Below, piece after piece: positions 12,841 to 25,412 of a stretch of 64,000 bases of DNA. The stretch's first letter is position 1; each line of letters opens with the position of its first letter. The notes under the pieces are model-generated. The model did no database searches. It saw only the letters and a program-made list of their open reading frames with translations, and was not told the origin of the DNA. The stretch covers positions 51,445-115,444 of the forward strand of contig UZAN01039617.1 in the NCBI GenBank assembly GCA_900618425.1. The letters run 5' to 3'. The stretch comes from Echinostoma caproni. Its lineage: Eukaryota > Platyhelminthes > Trematoda > Plagiorchiida > Echinostomatidae. The position numbers and the translations under genes were made by a program.

Positions 12841-13940
12841 ACTATGGATTGAAAGTATCTAATAAACTTGTGGCATGGCTCTAGGTGTGTGTGATCGATT
12901 CACGGTGTTCGTTCTAATCAATCATACCCATTTATGTTATTCAGACGTGTCAGTTTAGCTGTCCCCATAAATGTGACCGTGCAAGTCCTCAGCACAAGCC
13001 TATTTTGCAACAGCGGAGCACCAAAACGCTACCCACAATGAAAAAATATAAATGCATTTTAAAGTATTGGATCAAATTATAGGAGTACTGCATTACCGTT
13101 GTGTTTTGGAAAACAACCAACTCATTAGGTAATCTTCCCGTTGTTTGAAATGATTAGACAACGAAATGCAATTGAAAGATGCCATCGTAAAGAGTAAAAA
13201 AAAAAATTTCCAACGGACCATAGTTATTAAGGAAGAGTGAGTAGACTGATGCGAAATATCAGGAGCTACATACAAACGTGGGTGACGTTTACAAATACAA
13301 AATTTGGGCGAATCGAAATTGGTTGAAAATTGGATTACGATCAAGGATTTAGCACATTTGTTTTGCGAATTCTGTGCTTCAGATAGTGCTCTTTATTGTC
13401 ATCTGTTCCGTATGGTCGTAAACACCAAACTAGCAGGTTGTGAAGTCTTTCTTAACACTCAAGTGGCACAATACACAGTATGAATACTGGTATCCAGTTT
13501 AAACATACTTCATTTGCAACCGAACTGTGGCGGTCTATGTGAATCAAACTGAACGAGGGGGGGATATCTCACGGGATTGCGTTTGCATGTGTCATTTAAT
13601 GACAGTCCAGGTAATCTGTAAAAACCATAAACCTTCTAGGGCAATAAAGATGCACAAAAGTATATTGTGCATTAGGGAAACAAATGCGTAGTAAAGGTAG
13701 TTAAATCGGGAAATGTTGCACCTATTGCAATGTGTCAATCAGATTAAGATTATGTTTTCAGACGAACTTTTCATCGTGGTTTGTAACTTGATGTGCTGGT
13801 TAATTGCGTATCATGTACCCAAGGAAAATGAAATGTCTCGGACTCTGTAAACCATACGGTAGTTTTAACTAGGTACTTGCCATTTTCGGTCAAAGGTGTA
13901 CAGTTATCAAACTCATCAGTTGCATCCATCTGAGCAGACC
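12841..13940. other. No gene recognised
   Basis: AT-rich sequence with short open frames only. I see no motif or repeat family in it. Confidence 0.45.
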
Positions 13941-13976
13941 AATTAATTAATTAATTAATCAATCAATCAATTAATT
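13941..13976. repeat. (AATT/AATC)n tetranucleotide microsatellite
   Basis: aattaattaattaatt runs into aatcaatcaatc and back to aatt, so it is a compound tetranucleotide repeat. It is directly followed by cccgggtata, a string that also follows ttaatt at 26291-26306. Confidence 0.85.
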
Positions 13977-16020
13977 CCCGGGTATATTCGAGAGCTGAAA
14001 AGTATGAGGAAACTAATCTATGCCTCAGCAATATATAATGAGCTTAATTGGAACACGGTCAGCGTATCGGGAAGCCACGCAGAGGAAATGCAAGAATTGT
14101 AGAACATGTCAGAAAGCTAATACTGTGATGAATATATTTGGAAGCACTACAAATACAGGAACCTGTTATTCGGAGATACAACTATCGATTATTTCATAAT
14201 GTTGATTAAAGAGTATTATTAAACCAAAGCAATGAGCAGTATGCAGGCATTCCTAGTCAATGCCATGTTTTATCTCGTTATTGCGCTCAGTTTGCTCTCT
14301 GATATCCACACTATTTCACCGAGAGGAATAAGTGCAACACAGATATTTAGAACGCTTTCCGAAATGCATGATACCATGGTCTATCCACCCAGATATATGG
14401 GATTTTGAACAGAATGTGAAAAGCACATTACGTCATGAACACAGGGGATAGTTGAACAGATTTGAGTTAAAAATAACTACCTGCTATTTTCCAACCACAC
14501 TTCATGGGTAGTGGGCAAAAATAGCACCCAATTTGAGTCCATCAACGGTCAGTTTGACAGAGCGGTTTCGGGGACTAATTTTCTGTCAGTTCTCATCAGT
14601 ATCTCAATAAACATTGTCAGTCGTGGTTTCAAATGCAACCGAGTGTGGTAGGGGGTGGAACTATCGTTGTTGTATCGGATTAGTTAGACAATCACAATGG
14701 GAGCTGATTCGGGAGTGGAGTTGGTCTTTTCTTCCAAACCGCATTCCCGTCAACTACCAATTGAGCTCAATTTAGTTCCCAAATTCACTCAGGCCATGAT
14801 TTTGATCAGAAATAAAGAAAAAAGGATTTAGTCACAGAAAAAAGATATAAACTGTTTCATCCTTTCATTCATAAGTTCTGCATGTCCGTTTGAAAATCAA
14901 ACTTTAACTCAGGAATTTTAAGTTATTCGGAATAATTTTATCTACCGAAATGAGGCAGTGCATTAAGCGAGTTTGCCAGGTACACCAGCCAGCCGTAGCT
15001 ATAAGAATAAGGACGGTGATTGATTATTATTCAGTTTTACCAATGATATTTCCGTTTAAATATTTAATCTCACTGATTCCTCTCAATAAAAAAACCGCTA
15101 TTTCAGTGGATTTTTCCCTGGATCTCGATGAAGAGAGATCCCAGCGTGCGATTTCCGCTGCAACTCTTACACCAACCCCCTAATCACCCAAAGGGCGTGA
15201 CAAGCGAGAGAACCTGCTTTATGTCATTCAAACCTCCTCTGCCTTGTTCTTTGGTGGTTGTTTCTCAATGGTTTTGAATACGATTTTCACCGAAGACATT
15301 TTGTGGGCGGCAGTTCTCGAAAGAATGCAAAGATCTGACTCGTAAAACAGGATTTTGGATGACTTTGTTAACTTAATATTGTCTAGATCTTTTCATTCCA
15401 CTTCTTTTATGGAATTCAAAATGCTGCAATAATAAACAGAGAAAACGGAAAGTCAGGCGACGATGGTTTTGGTTGATGATTTGTGGACCTTGACCAGTAC
15501 CAGTCTCAGAGATCAGTGTTTTTTTCCTGGCGGATAACGTTTTCATAAATAGAACTTCCGTCAATAGGACGTAACTCTTGTATGAAACACTGAAAGCATG
15601 TTGCAATAATGGTCAAGGAATGTTTCGTTGCAATAATGGTTGATGAATTTGGTTTCCACCTGTTTTCTGTCATGAAAGTTTTTGAGTGGGATAACATTAT
15701 TTTACTAATTTAAGTCACACTGAACCAAAAAATCTTAGTTTTGTTGCGTCAGATCTAGTCCAGTATCAAGTGGCTTACTTTTTTGACTCACATTCGCTGA
15801 GCTAATTCAGGTGCAAGAAACAGAGGTAATCATCACGTCCAGCTGAACCGCATATTCCAATTGCAAACTAACGGAACGCGCTTTTCGAACTACTAAACTC
15901 TCCTATGTTTGAGTACCTGGTTTTTGTCCGGTTCCGGTTGAATTCATTGTTCTCGGGCAAACAACAGTATAAAATTATCGCGGTCATTTCGGATGCACAA
16001 CAACCCTAAGTGATTCGGCG
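13977..16020. other. No gene recognised; small tandem duplication
   Basis: A two-copy tandem duplication of about 27 bases starting gttgcaataatggt lies at 15600-15626 and 15627-15655. Otherwise only short open frames without motifs. Confidence 0.45.
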
Positions 16021-16044
16021 CGAGCGAGCGAGAGAGAGAGAGAG
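16021..16044. repeat. (GA)n / (GAGC)n microsatellite
   Basis: cgagcgagcg is followed by an uninterrupted run of ag dinucleotides. Confidence 0.85.
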
Positions 16045-16198
16045 TGGCGAACCGTATATTGTTTCTCGTCTGTCGTAAAAAGTACAATGACTCACTCTGC
16101 TGTATATCATACATTTTTGCATCCCGACGGTGGACATCGCTTCATGAGATCGCACGTGACTGCGACCCATTCATTCATGTGACTCGAAATGTGTCTAT

Positions 16199-16224
16199 CA
16201 GACAGACAGACAGATAGACAGACA
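16199..16224. repeat. (GACA)n microsatellite cut by assembly gap
   Basis: Repeats of gaca with one gata variant run directly into the N run. The gap probably exists because the microsatellite could not be assembled. Confidence 0.85.
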
Positions 16225-16795
16225 NNNNNNNNNNNNNNNNNNNNNNNNNNNNNNNNNNNNNNNNNNNNNNNNNNNNNNNNNNNNNNNNNNNNNNNNNNNN
16301 NNNNNNNNNNNNNNNNNNNNNNNNNNNNNNNNNNNNNNNNNNNNNNNNNNNNNNNNNNNNNNNNNNNNNNNNNNNNNNNNNNNNNNNNNNNNNNNNNNNN
16401 NNNNNNNNNNNNNNNNNNNNNNNNNNNNNNNNNNNNNNNNNNNNNNNNNNNNNNNNNNNNNNNNNNNNNNNNNNNNNNNNNNNNNNNNNNNNNNNNNNNN
16501 NNNNNNNNNNNNNNNNNNNNNNNNNNNNNNNNNNNNNNNNNNNNNNNNNNNNNNNNNNNNNNNNNNNNNNNNNNNNNNNNNNNNNNNNNNNNNNNNNNNN
16601 NNNNNNNNNNNNNNNNNNNNNNNNNNNNNNNNNNNNNNNNNNNNNNNNNNNNNNNNNNNNNNNNNNNNNNNNNNNNNNNNNNNNNNNNNNNNNNNNNNNN
16701 NNNNNNNNNNNNNNNNNNNNNNNNNNNNNNNNNNNNNNNNNNNNNNNNNNNNNNNNNNNNNNNNNNNNNNNNNNNNNNNNNNNNNNNNNNNNNNN
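16225..16795. other. Assembly gap (571 N)
   Basis: Unresolved bases. Open frames of 200-255 codons called across it are artefacts of N translating as X. Confidence 0.99.
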
Positions 16796-17356
16796 GTACA
16801 CATAGTTTGATATCAAAATACGATATACCGAAATGATTGTTTTCAAACCGTGTCGGCAGTTCTACTCCTTTCACGTGAATTCAATAGGACGGGGGGGGGG
16901 GAAAGGGGTAAAATGGTTGACCGCATTCATGATACACACACAAAAACATCAATTTGAGCACAAAGTAATATACGTGTGATATAATGAATCATATTTGTCA
17001 CATACTTGCTTGTGCTGCGTGAAACGTACTCGCACTGGTTCCTTCCATTACCGTTCAGAATAGAAAACGTGTGGGGCAAGGTGGTTGATGCAATTCAGAG
17101 TTATACAAACATAATAAATATATCTATCAAATTAAAGCAATGGCTAAGATTGAAATGCATGTATTCCTGCACGAAATACCATAAAATTGCGAATACGAGA
17201 ACAACTCCGCTTAATCAGTTACACAGAACATGGTCTAATGTCTATCGATTCCACTGATTTATAAATTAGAATCATTAATACAATAACCAAAGAAATGGTA
17301 TTAAAATAGCCATGCGATCTTGCTTGTTTGGGAACTTCACATAACTTTCATTAGTG
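16796..17356. other. No gene recognised
   Basis: Contains an 11-base G run at 16891-16901. No coding or repeat family is recognised. Confidence 0.45.
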
Positions 17357-17376
17357 ATATATATATATATATATAT
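17357..17376. repeat. (AT)n microsatellite, left of hammerhead-like element
   Basis: Ten AT units. It abuts the left TTTCATAATA repeat of the element at 17388-17681. Confidence 0.9.
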
Positions 17377-17377
17377 G

Positions 17378-17691
17378 TTTCATAATAAGTAGTGTGTGAG
17401 TGACTGGACAAAATTTCCCTGGAAGCACACCACCGGTTTCGCGGTTCTTGCCGCTCGTCAGGCATGCGTATCCGGTAATGTTTCATCAGTTCATTCATAT
17501 AATTGTACCCGGGAAGTGTATTTTCGTTACAATAATCTTGTTTGCAACACCGGGTCCCCGTTGGATAGACAGCTCTTTCAGAGCCAGTCCAATGAAGAAT
17601 CAATGCTATGATTCGATGTTTTGTAAGTGGGTTAGATGCTACTAACCGCAACAAACGTGACTTGATGGTCTTAGTAGAATATTTCATAATA
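17378..17691 (-). mobile_element. Short non-coding element carrying a hammerhead-like motif, with possible target-site duplication
   Basis: The 10-base string tttcataata occurs at 17378-17387 and again at 17682-17691, enclosing about 294 bases, and each copy is bordered outside by an AT microsatellite. This looks like a target-site duplication around an inserted element. Read on the minus strand, the middle of the element holds the ribozyme-like fold at 17425-17467. A 140-codon minus frame crosses the whole unit, but it begins and ends in the AT repeats (translated as Tyr-Ile runs) and has no known domain, so I do not regard it as coding. Candidates are a retrozyme-like or PLE-derived non-autonomous element; the family is not identified. 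Confidence 0.45.
17425..17467 (-). ncRNA. Type I hammerhead ribozyme-like motif
   Basis: On the minus strand the sequence reads stem I GCATGC, core CTGACGA (fits CUGANGA), stem II GCGG / loop CAAGAA / CCGC (four perfect pairs), core GAA, a minimal stem III (AC...GT), then stem I return GTGTGC. Stem I pairs as six base pairs, two of them G-U. Very short stem III is the known form of hammerheads in animal Penelope elements and retrozymes. The one key fault is the residue before the expected cleavage site: it is G at plus position 17431 (triplet GTG), where A, C or U is needed. This copy is thus predicted slow or inactive unless another register is used. Confidence 0.5.
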
Positions 17692-17717
17692 TATATATAC
17701 ATATATATATATATATA
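17688..17717. repeat. (AT)n microsatellite, right of hammerhead-like element
   Basis: AT units with one AC interruption near 17699-17700. Confidence 0.9.
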
Positions 17718-17757
17718 CTCACCGGTGTCTGAGTTCAGACTGTGTAGCAAGTCAGTC

Positions 17758-18085
17758 ATGCAAAACTATCTTTATAACAAAGAATTCAGTTCATGGTTTT
17801 ATCGTGGGTGGAATACTGCGAAGTTGCTCAGGTGGATTTTCTCCCGGTAGGGCAGCAACAAACGGAACTTTCGGCCAGTCAACGTCTGACACACAAGACG
17901 GTGAGGCAGTGTTTGAAGATCGTAATTGATCTGGGCCAAGGTCCAGTTAATCGTTTCATACGCCCTCTGGACACTATAAAATGCCCGAAGTGCCCGACTG
18001 TGCAGATGACTAATTACATAACCAGGAGGTTGTGGGTGTAGTTTCTTCACCTCCCGTTGGCTACCTTGGAATCAGAGCAAGGAAA
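17758..18085. repeat. Unnamed interspersed repeat, copy 1
   Basis: Collinear with 57884-58228: both have atctttataa near the left end, gtggaatactgc (17805 and 57931), a tcatacgccct/tcatacgctct string followed by a tgga core, 'gtgcccga/gtgcccaa', 'gttgtgggtgt/gattgtgggtgt' and 'ttggaatcag' at the right end. Minus-strand translations of both also share QRAY..xxxWT (VQRAYETINWT; IQRAYDPMKWT), so the source may once have been coding. I do not recognise the family. Confidence 0.65.
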
Positions 18086-19462
18086 AATATGAATAAAGCC
18101 ATTGGTTAAAATTTAATAAAATTTTAAAACATGTCTTTATCCATTCTTACTCTGTAAGACCTCTCCTCACCTTCCTTTTACCATATACGCTATCATATTC
18201 AATCTATATGGTGATTATGGAAATACTTAGTGAAGGCCTTGGAGTCTCATTGTCTATTGGAGCAATCACAAACACCTGCCGGTGTTCCATCGAACTCCCT
18301 GTTTGCATTGGAATTTGTCTGCTGTCCTTTTCATACACTGAATTCTTCAAATCTGAGAATTTTATTCTTGCGAATCTGCACGTCATATTCTCTCCTCGAA
18401 AAAACCTCAATCCGTGGTGACGGACTCATCCATACTTGACTTCGAATAAACAAAGGATAAGTACACCGTACATCATAATACCTTTAAATATCCTCACAAC
18501 CGGTAAAATGGAATCGATTTTTTACCTCGTCTAGGCAATGGGTGGCAATTACGTCACGCTGCTCCCATTTGATGTTCGAACAAAAATAACTCTTTGAACT
18601 ACCGACCAATTTGGACCCATGACACGTAAATGATAATGTTTATACGGACGGGTGAAACAGCGTGACATTCCATTTAATAAGTAACTCAATCCTGATTTGA
18701 AATGCACACGTACTTTGATCTGAATCCATAAAATCACTTGCATTATATTGGTACATACACACATGCAAACACATACACACGTTTCATGGTACTCAGACAC
18801 CTAAACACCAAAATTCGTCGTCAAGTGGTCGGCAAACAGGATTTCATTGAAAAAGAAAACCATAGTGATGTAAATGTGTTTAAGGGTGAAAAAGTTATCC
18901 ACGCATCTATATGCCTCAACATTTAAAAACGGAGCTTATTTAATTAAAACGACTTTTCCCGCTGGTCACTGGTTATAAGTGTCCGTTTATCGCTAATTCG
19001 AATTCACTGTGTATGTGTCTGGCAGTCCATCAGTCACACCTCTGTTTGAAATAACATTTCCAACACGTTTCTACCCAGATGAGAATATCTGTGGTTTCTC
19101 TAATCATACGTGTTTATATCTGTGTGTGTTTGTGCGAAATTTCTCGCATTGGGATCATTATAAGCAGGTCTAGAATTTTTCCAACCTTGTGTTTCACAGC
19201 CGTGGACGAGGAGACATTAACCAGGGATTAGGAACTCTCGATGGTCTTGGACATAACTCATGGCAAGTTAGTGGGCGGCACAATGAACACACACAGGGAA
19301 ATCAGAGTGTGATGGTGGTGTTTCGTTTCATGTGATGTAGTCAGTGAAAAAATCATCTATCAAATGATTATGTGATGAGAAACAGGGACAAAGACTAATT
19401 ATTTTACTGTGTGACACTAAGCATTGATTTCACTCTGCGAACTGAGAGGTGTGTAACTTCAA

Positions 19463-19479
19463 TGTGTGTGTGTGTGTGT
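19463..19479. repeat. (TG)n microsatellite
   Basis: An uninterrupted run of TG dinucleotides. Confidence 0.85.
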
Positions 19480-19714
19480 TGGAACATCGGATGTAAAAAG
19501 ACTTTGTACAATTGTCCAAAACAGGCAGAGCACTAGAGTATGTCGTGATTTCTACTTCACCTTCTGGTGCAAACGGTCCTAATGATCCCTACGTGGGCGA
19601 GTAATGAATGAAAATGAAAATGTTGTGCCCTGATTCTTTCAGTGAGAAACGCGATACACATGAATCTTGCTGAAGGGGTGGCAACGCTGGGTTAAAGCGT
19701 CATTGATTGTTCCA

Positions 19715-20221
19715 TCAACGGGGGCATGGGTTGGGTTTGCTCAGCGCCGGCTCAAGTTGTGGCTGTGGTCCGACTGTTCTGGTGCTTAAATTTGGGACCA
19801 CCACTGCCTGATTAAGAGCATTCAAACTTGAATGATAATAAAGGGACATTACATTGAATGAATCGGCTATCAAAATTTCAGGTACCTCGATTGCGTAGCC
19901 GATGATTATTGCGCCTTTGGTTTTGTGATCCACCCCTGAATATACTCTAGTGATCGTGTTTTGGCAATGACCAGTGATTGGGCAGGCTGCCTGAAACGTT
20001 GGCAACCACATACGGAGTAAGTTTGATCGTGGAAAACGCATACGATGTCGTAACGTGTCATCCACACGTTTAATCAGTGGTATATCATGGTATACTGATA
20101 CACTGGGTAAAAGGAAGATCAAGAGGTTTTTCTGGTGAAGGAAATGAACACCCTTGGTAGAAAATACTATCTTGCCCAAAAATAGCTTGCATGATGAAAA
20201 GACCGCAACATCTCCGTTCAA
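19715..20221 (-). other. 168-codon open frame of unknown status
   Basis: This is the second longest frame free of N. It starts MNGDVAVFSSCKLFLGKIVF and ends in a Pro-rich tail (GPQPQLEPALSKPNPCPR). I recognise no domain, signal peptide or membrane segment. It may be chance, or a frame within an unrecognised repeat. There is no sign of flanking splice sites strong enough to call an exon. Confidence 0.12.
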
Positions 20222-23200
20222 ATGCTTATCAATCGGTCCTGGGGGAATATCTGCACACGAGGTCGATCCTCACATTTTCAGTTTGTTTCAACAACATTCC
20301 TTCAAAATAAAAACATTTTTTAGCATAACTGAATCAGAACTTTGATGAGTTCCCCAGGGAGAAATGGTCTGCACTCGTGCCCCGAAATAAAATTTGTGAA
20401 TGTCACTGTCTAAGTTGAACATAATTTACATGCTGGTTGATAAATGGATCGCAGCAAAAGCACTGACCGTTACAAGGAAATATCCTTGATAAAAAGTGAA
20501 AAGGTAGGAACAGAAACAAAAGAAAAACACTGATTGGCCCCTGAGGTTGTTGTAAAATTTACCTATCAAGCACACGCTAGGAACGCGAGCTACAAATGCA
20601 TTGTAGAGTCACGTTGATGCGGCAGAAAATAAGTCTGCAAGAAGGGGGAAACGCGTTGTTGACTGTGTGGCATGCAGCTACATCACGGTGCAAAGAATGC
20701 GTTCCATGTGTGTGTTTGTGTGAGTGTGTGTCGGTGGGTGTCTGTGTGAGAGGGGGAGATAGAATCTCATTCGCTATATATCCCTGGCTTCAATTTGAAG
20801 ATTGTATATCAACTTGACAAAGAAGGCAACGAGATAAAGCAATCACAATCCAGGACGCTGAGTTCAGACTTATTTTCTCAAAATTAGACAGAGAATATAA
20901 CGGAGGAGCAGACACACAAACATGTTAAAAAATGAAACAGTTTGCTGCGTTTATTGTTAAACAGCAGCGTTAAACCATTTTGAAATAACAGCCGCTGAGC
21001 TATTTTGCACAATTCGAAATGTGGGATGACCTGCGTAAAGTACTACTCATTGTGACAGCTCGATAGCGTATCTGCTCACCCGGTCAGATGATACAGATTC
21101 AGCCATTGGGAACTCTGGTTTGTAGTGGAATCTTGAGAGAGCTTTTGTGCATTAGCAACTTTTGGTTGCATTAAAATGAAGGCCAGAGTGAAATGAGTCG
21201 CTATGAGTATCATGCAAATTATGGGAAAATAGATTTCAGTCAGATGGTTGAAAGGTATCTGGCATAACAACAGACCGCTAGCCTACTCAAAGAGTTTGGT
21301 AGGAATATTAGTAGTTAAATTGCTTAGGTATGTAATAAAACTTCAGGTATACGAAAGTTTTCAACTTAATCTTAGATACATTTCAACCCGAAAGTCGTGA
21401 TGGGCCAAACTTTAGGAAACTCGTCACAGGAAGAATTAGATTTTCCAGATTCTCGGCTCTCCTGTCGATTCACCTTGAATGCGTTATTTGAGAAGAGTTA
21501 AGAAATATAAAAAATATATAGCTGAATCACATTGTCGTTTAATACCAATAAACAAGAATGAAGGATATCCGTTTAAACGATAGAGTCTAAATACAGTTGT
21601 GAACCAGATACCCTCAGGACACGATATCCGATTCTGAAGTAACATCGCAAAAATAGCTGCACAAAACTCATTTTAGGTCAGGCTAAGGCAGCTTGAACTG
21701 ACTAAGTCTTAAGCGTACAAATGTTTAGTTAAACTTCTTTCAGGGAGGCTTTATAAAGAAGTTATCATTGGGGATGGGACCGAAAGCAAGCAAGATGCCA
21801 ACCGTTCTCCGTGGTATGTAAGCATTTTCTCTATTGGTCAAGGTGCACATTTCATCTGTTCTAATTCTACGTACAATAATGTATTGGTTAATTTCTGTTT
21901 CCTCTTCGCAGTATCAAAGCGATAATTTATGATGCATTGAACCAGGACGGTCTGTGGATTGGAAGAAGACAGTGAAACCGATGACCATCAACCAATCATC
22001 TAGTGGACCACTAGTTGGATTGACGGAATCCAACGTAACCCATTTTGGATAAGATCAATATGTGGTAGTTAGTACACAACAGGAGTGTTTGAGATGGTTT
22101 CAGTATTGTAAGTACACAGAGGTTCAACCTTTGTTGGTCACACGTGCATACCTCACCACCAGTACGACAATGACCGGATATTTTCAACTGCCCCAGTAAA
22201 CATCGACTACAAAATCCCGGTCAAAGAGTATGACCCAGCCATAATAGCTCTAAAATGAAAAAGAAACTTTAGTACATATTATTACCCGGAAGGTCAAATA
22301 ATATTTACATTAAACTGTTGCTACATAGTTGTGATCAAATGAACCGGAGAAAAACAAGCTTACTCCTTAACGGAATTCGTAGACAGTCTCCGAACACATG
22401 TTTTATTCAACTCCGCCGATTCCCTCAACCCGAGTTGTACTTTTCTCTCTAGTCAGTCCAAGCTGTACACCAGATTATTGTCCATAAACAGCAACAAACA
22501 GCATTGCCTGGTGTTTGATGCCTATCCAACATATCCCATACAAACATTTCCTGCTTTGTTTAGCACCAATAGTTATTATTGACTTGAAGAACTCACTGAG
22601 AGAGTTACCATCTAGATTCTCTGATTGTTAAGACCAAACATCAGGAAAACTGTTTCGTGATTCTAGTTGAAATTATTTCGTGGATAATAACGGATGAGAC
22701 TACTCCATTGGTTTGTAGATTTACGAACGCGAACGATTATCATCGCTTTATTTATTTTCGTGCAAAGCAGCCCAGTGGTAGACATTTTCAGTTGAATGAA
22801 GTGAAAACGAATACCTTATTTCTTTCAGAATAAACCTCATTAATTGAATTTCATGAATACATGTTACCCGGACATAAGAGATGCTAGTTCAATTTTATCT
22901 TCCAAACAAATTCATACTTTAAGGTCCGTTTTTTGGGAGAAACTCTGTAGGTTACAAGGACATTTTGTGTGGTTCATTCCAAAGCTTTTCGTCAAGTAAT
23001 AAATGGGTGTTAGTGAAGAAAAAGAAGACACGTGAACAAATCGGTCTCGGTATTTCTGATTGGTTGAATTGCGCTCGGGTTAATTGCAGACCTTTTGATG
23101 AGGCTGAGTTTGAAATGATAGCTCATTTTTGTCTGTAGATAGCAGTGTTTTTCAGGCTCACTCTCGATCTGATCTCGACTTGTCTTCCATTACTCATGGA

Positions 23201-24174
23201 TGTAGATCAGAAACGTGCAAATAGATCTGTACGAGAATAGCGTTGTCCATTTGCATTAAATGCCTATTCTGAGTAAACAACCAGACATGAAGTTTGCTAC
23301 TTGGATAGGTGGATTGCCCCTAAAGTCTCAATTGGTGCTTACAGCTTGAGAAATTCTTTACAGTGGCACAAAATACAGCATTGGAGAAAGGTGGAGTGTG
23401 CCACAGTAATTAGGCTATTACAGCTTTATCATGCAGAAACACGGGGGTGGGTGGGGATAATTGATATAAAATATTTCGTGTTCGGACACCGCATCGCATG
23501 CGCTCGTCGAGAGCTAAAACTAGGCCACCCATGCCGAGTTTGGACGTTAAGTCCGAGGTGGTTAAATTCACTTACTAATGCTGCCATAGATTGCGATGTC
23601 TGAGGTAGTAGTATGCCTTACGCATATCAATAAATAGGTTGCATTGGACTGCCATATTCACCGAGACATAAGGATGTCAGTTGTGATCAGATCGTAACTC
23701 GGTACCAAATGACTTCACCACAGAACTTGAAAAACTAGGTCGCATTTGGCTGTTCATGCTGAACTAAACATTGATTGCAGGCATGGGCAAACTTGATGCA
23801 TATCCACTACGTTTGCGCTCGCGCACTGATTTCATTTCTTAGATTGTCTACATGTGTACATCTTTCTCTCAGATTTTTATATCTTCCATGTGCTCCGTCA
23901 TTCTTGATTAGTCAAATGATCTACTAACTAACGTACGTGCAAGGTTACTGACTGTGAAAACGAAACTCAAAAGATCTCTGTGTGGGATCGAGGTGATAAA
24001 ACACAGATAGCTCTAGTGAGGAGTCAAGTCAACTCAAGTGAAGTAAAGCTTTATGCATCCGATAGGATGGATTTTCAGAATTTTCGACAAGTTACAGTGA
24101 GGAAAACGTTGAGCATTGGAAAAAAGAATAAATATACGTTTACTAAATGTAAAGCAAACGGATTTGATAAAAAC

Positions 24175-25412
24175 CTAATGTGACAGATGATTCTTCAGGT
24201 CAGTAATAATATTTGCTCGGTTGACCAAGATACGAGCAAAATAAGGGATCATGCTGTTTTCATGTGTGGTGGTGCGTGCATAAACAATCCGAAACTGGGA
24301 ACGGGTACTCGGATGAGACACTGATTTATTGAGATGGGAGTGCAGGCAGTGTACTTCATTGGGCAGGATATGATTGATAAATCGATCGCATGAATCAAAA
24401 TGCCTGCTCACAATAAAGTCAACCAAAGCGGTCTTGGAAATGCCGCTGCAAGGAGAAAGAAGTTTAGGAGATCTGGAAAAGAGAATAAACTCTTTCTCCT
24501 TCAGACCAGGAAAATATAAGGGGGAACAGTACAATCAATGGGGAAGAATGTATGCAGTCAAAAATTTAAGAATTACGTTTAAGGGAACGCTGAGCGTTTT
24601 AAACCAAAAACCGTAGAAGGATAGTCTACGAACCCGAATATAAACGTTTTCAACATGTTTGTACCAAGAAAGATTGTGTGACTAATTGACTCCGAGATAT
24701 TTCACAGAGTTAGCTTTGGGGATGGTATTACCACTAACAGAAAGTGCCGGTTGATTGCTCAAAAGGGTTTCATAAGGCATGCCTGTTTTAAGGCTAAAAG
24801 AAACATCTACACATTTATCTACATTTAGCAATAAAGATCGAGAAGTTGACCAACTAAAAATGTCATTGAGACAAACTTGAAGTTGAGAGAAACAATCAGG
24901 AACAGTTGAGGGACAGCCGACCACCACGTCATCAGCATACTTGCAGGCGATAAAGTTGGGAGGGATTGGAAGGTCCTTAATATACAATGAAAAAAGAGGT
25001 GGAGACAAAATTTCACCTTGAAAACCTCCAGAGTTAAATTCTAGCACGGAGGAAGATTTACCTTTATAAAAGTATATCGCGACCGATGAGTAAAGTAATT
25101 AATTAATACATTCAGTAAATTGGGTGCCAGACCACAATCCGAAAGACGTTGAATGAGAATGTCGCGGTCAAGTGATCCGAAAGCATTAGCATAATCAAGA
25201 GAAGGTAAACGTACGATGCCAGCCCCTTTATCCAATAAAGATGAAACGGAGTGAACAACTTGAGCAACAGCATCAAAAGTGGAAAGCGAATGTTTGTATG
25301 CAAACTGAATAGGGTCACGGGTGACAGATAAAAGGGTTAGCCGGTTAAGAAGGACTCTTTCGAAAACTTTCAATAATGCTGATGTGCAGGCAATCGGTCG
25401 GAGTCATCAATA
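24175..25412 (-). pseudogene. CR1/Jockey-superfamily non-LTR element, reverse transcriptase to C-terminus
   Basis: From 25412 downward the blocks run in order: RPIACTSALLKVFERVLLNRL, DPIQFAYKHSLSTFDAV, the first catalytic Asp block LDYANAFGSLDRD, then (after a frameshift near 25045) FQGEILSPPLFSLYIKDL and the catalytic YADD box (KYADDVVVG). SWSTSRSLLLNVDKC and NSVKYLGVN follow near 24690. After more frame changes the C-terminal domain appears (24175-24534): SKTALVDFIVSRHFDSCDRF, then STRSQFRIVYARTTTHENSM and IPYFARIL. That Cys/His-containing tail is typical of this superfamily. All catalytic aspartates can be seen, but frameshifts and stops make the copy dead. The 5' part (endonuclease) is absent. 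Confidence 0.85.

Larger units (their letters stand above)
18086..24174. other. Long stretch without recognised gene
   Basis: Only short open frames occur, apart from the 168-codon minus frame at 19715-20221 listed separately. TG-rich low-complexity sequence lies at 20703-20745. I recognise no retroelement block, RNA gene or SINE. Confidence 0.4.

Noticed and set aside
16107..16874. Open frames of 200-255 codons crossing the N run (also at 27900-28722, 41833-42705 and 59186-60252)
   Set aside because: They consist mostly of unknown residues translated from N; there is no sequence support.
17337..17759. 140-codon minus frame over the hammerhead-like element
   Set aside because: Both ends are AT microsatellites giving Tyr-Ile runs, and the middle has no known domain; the structured RNA explains the conservation better.
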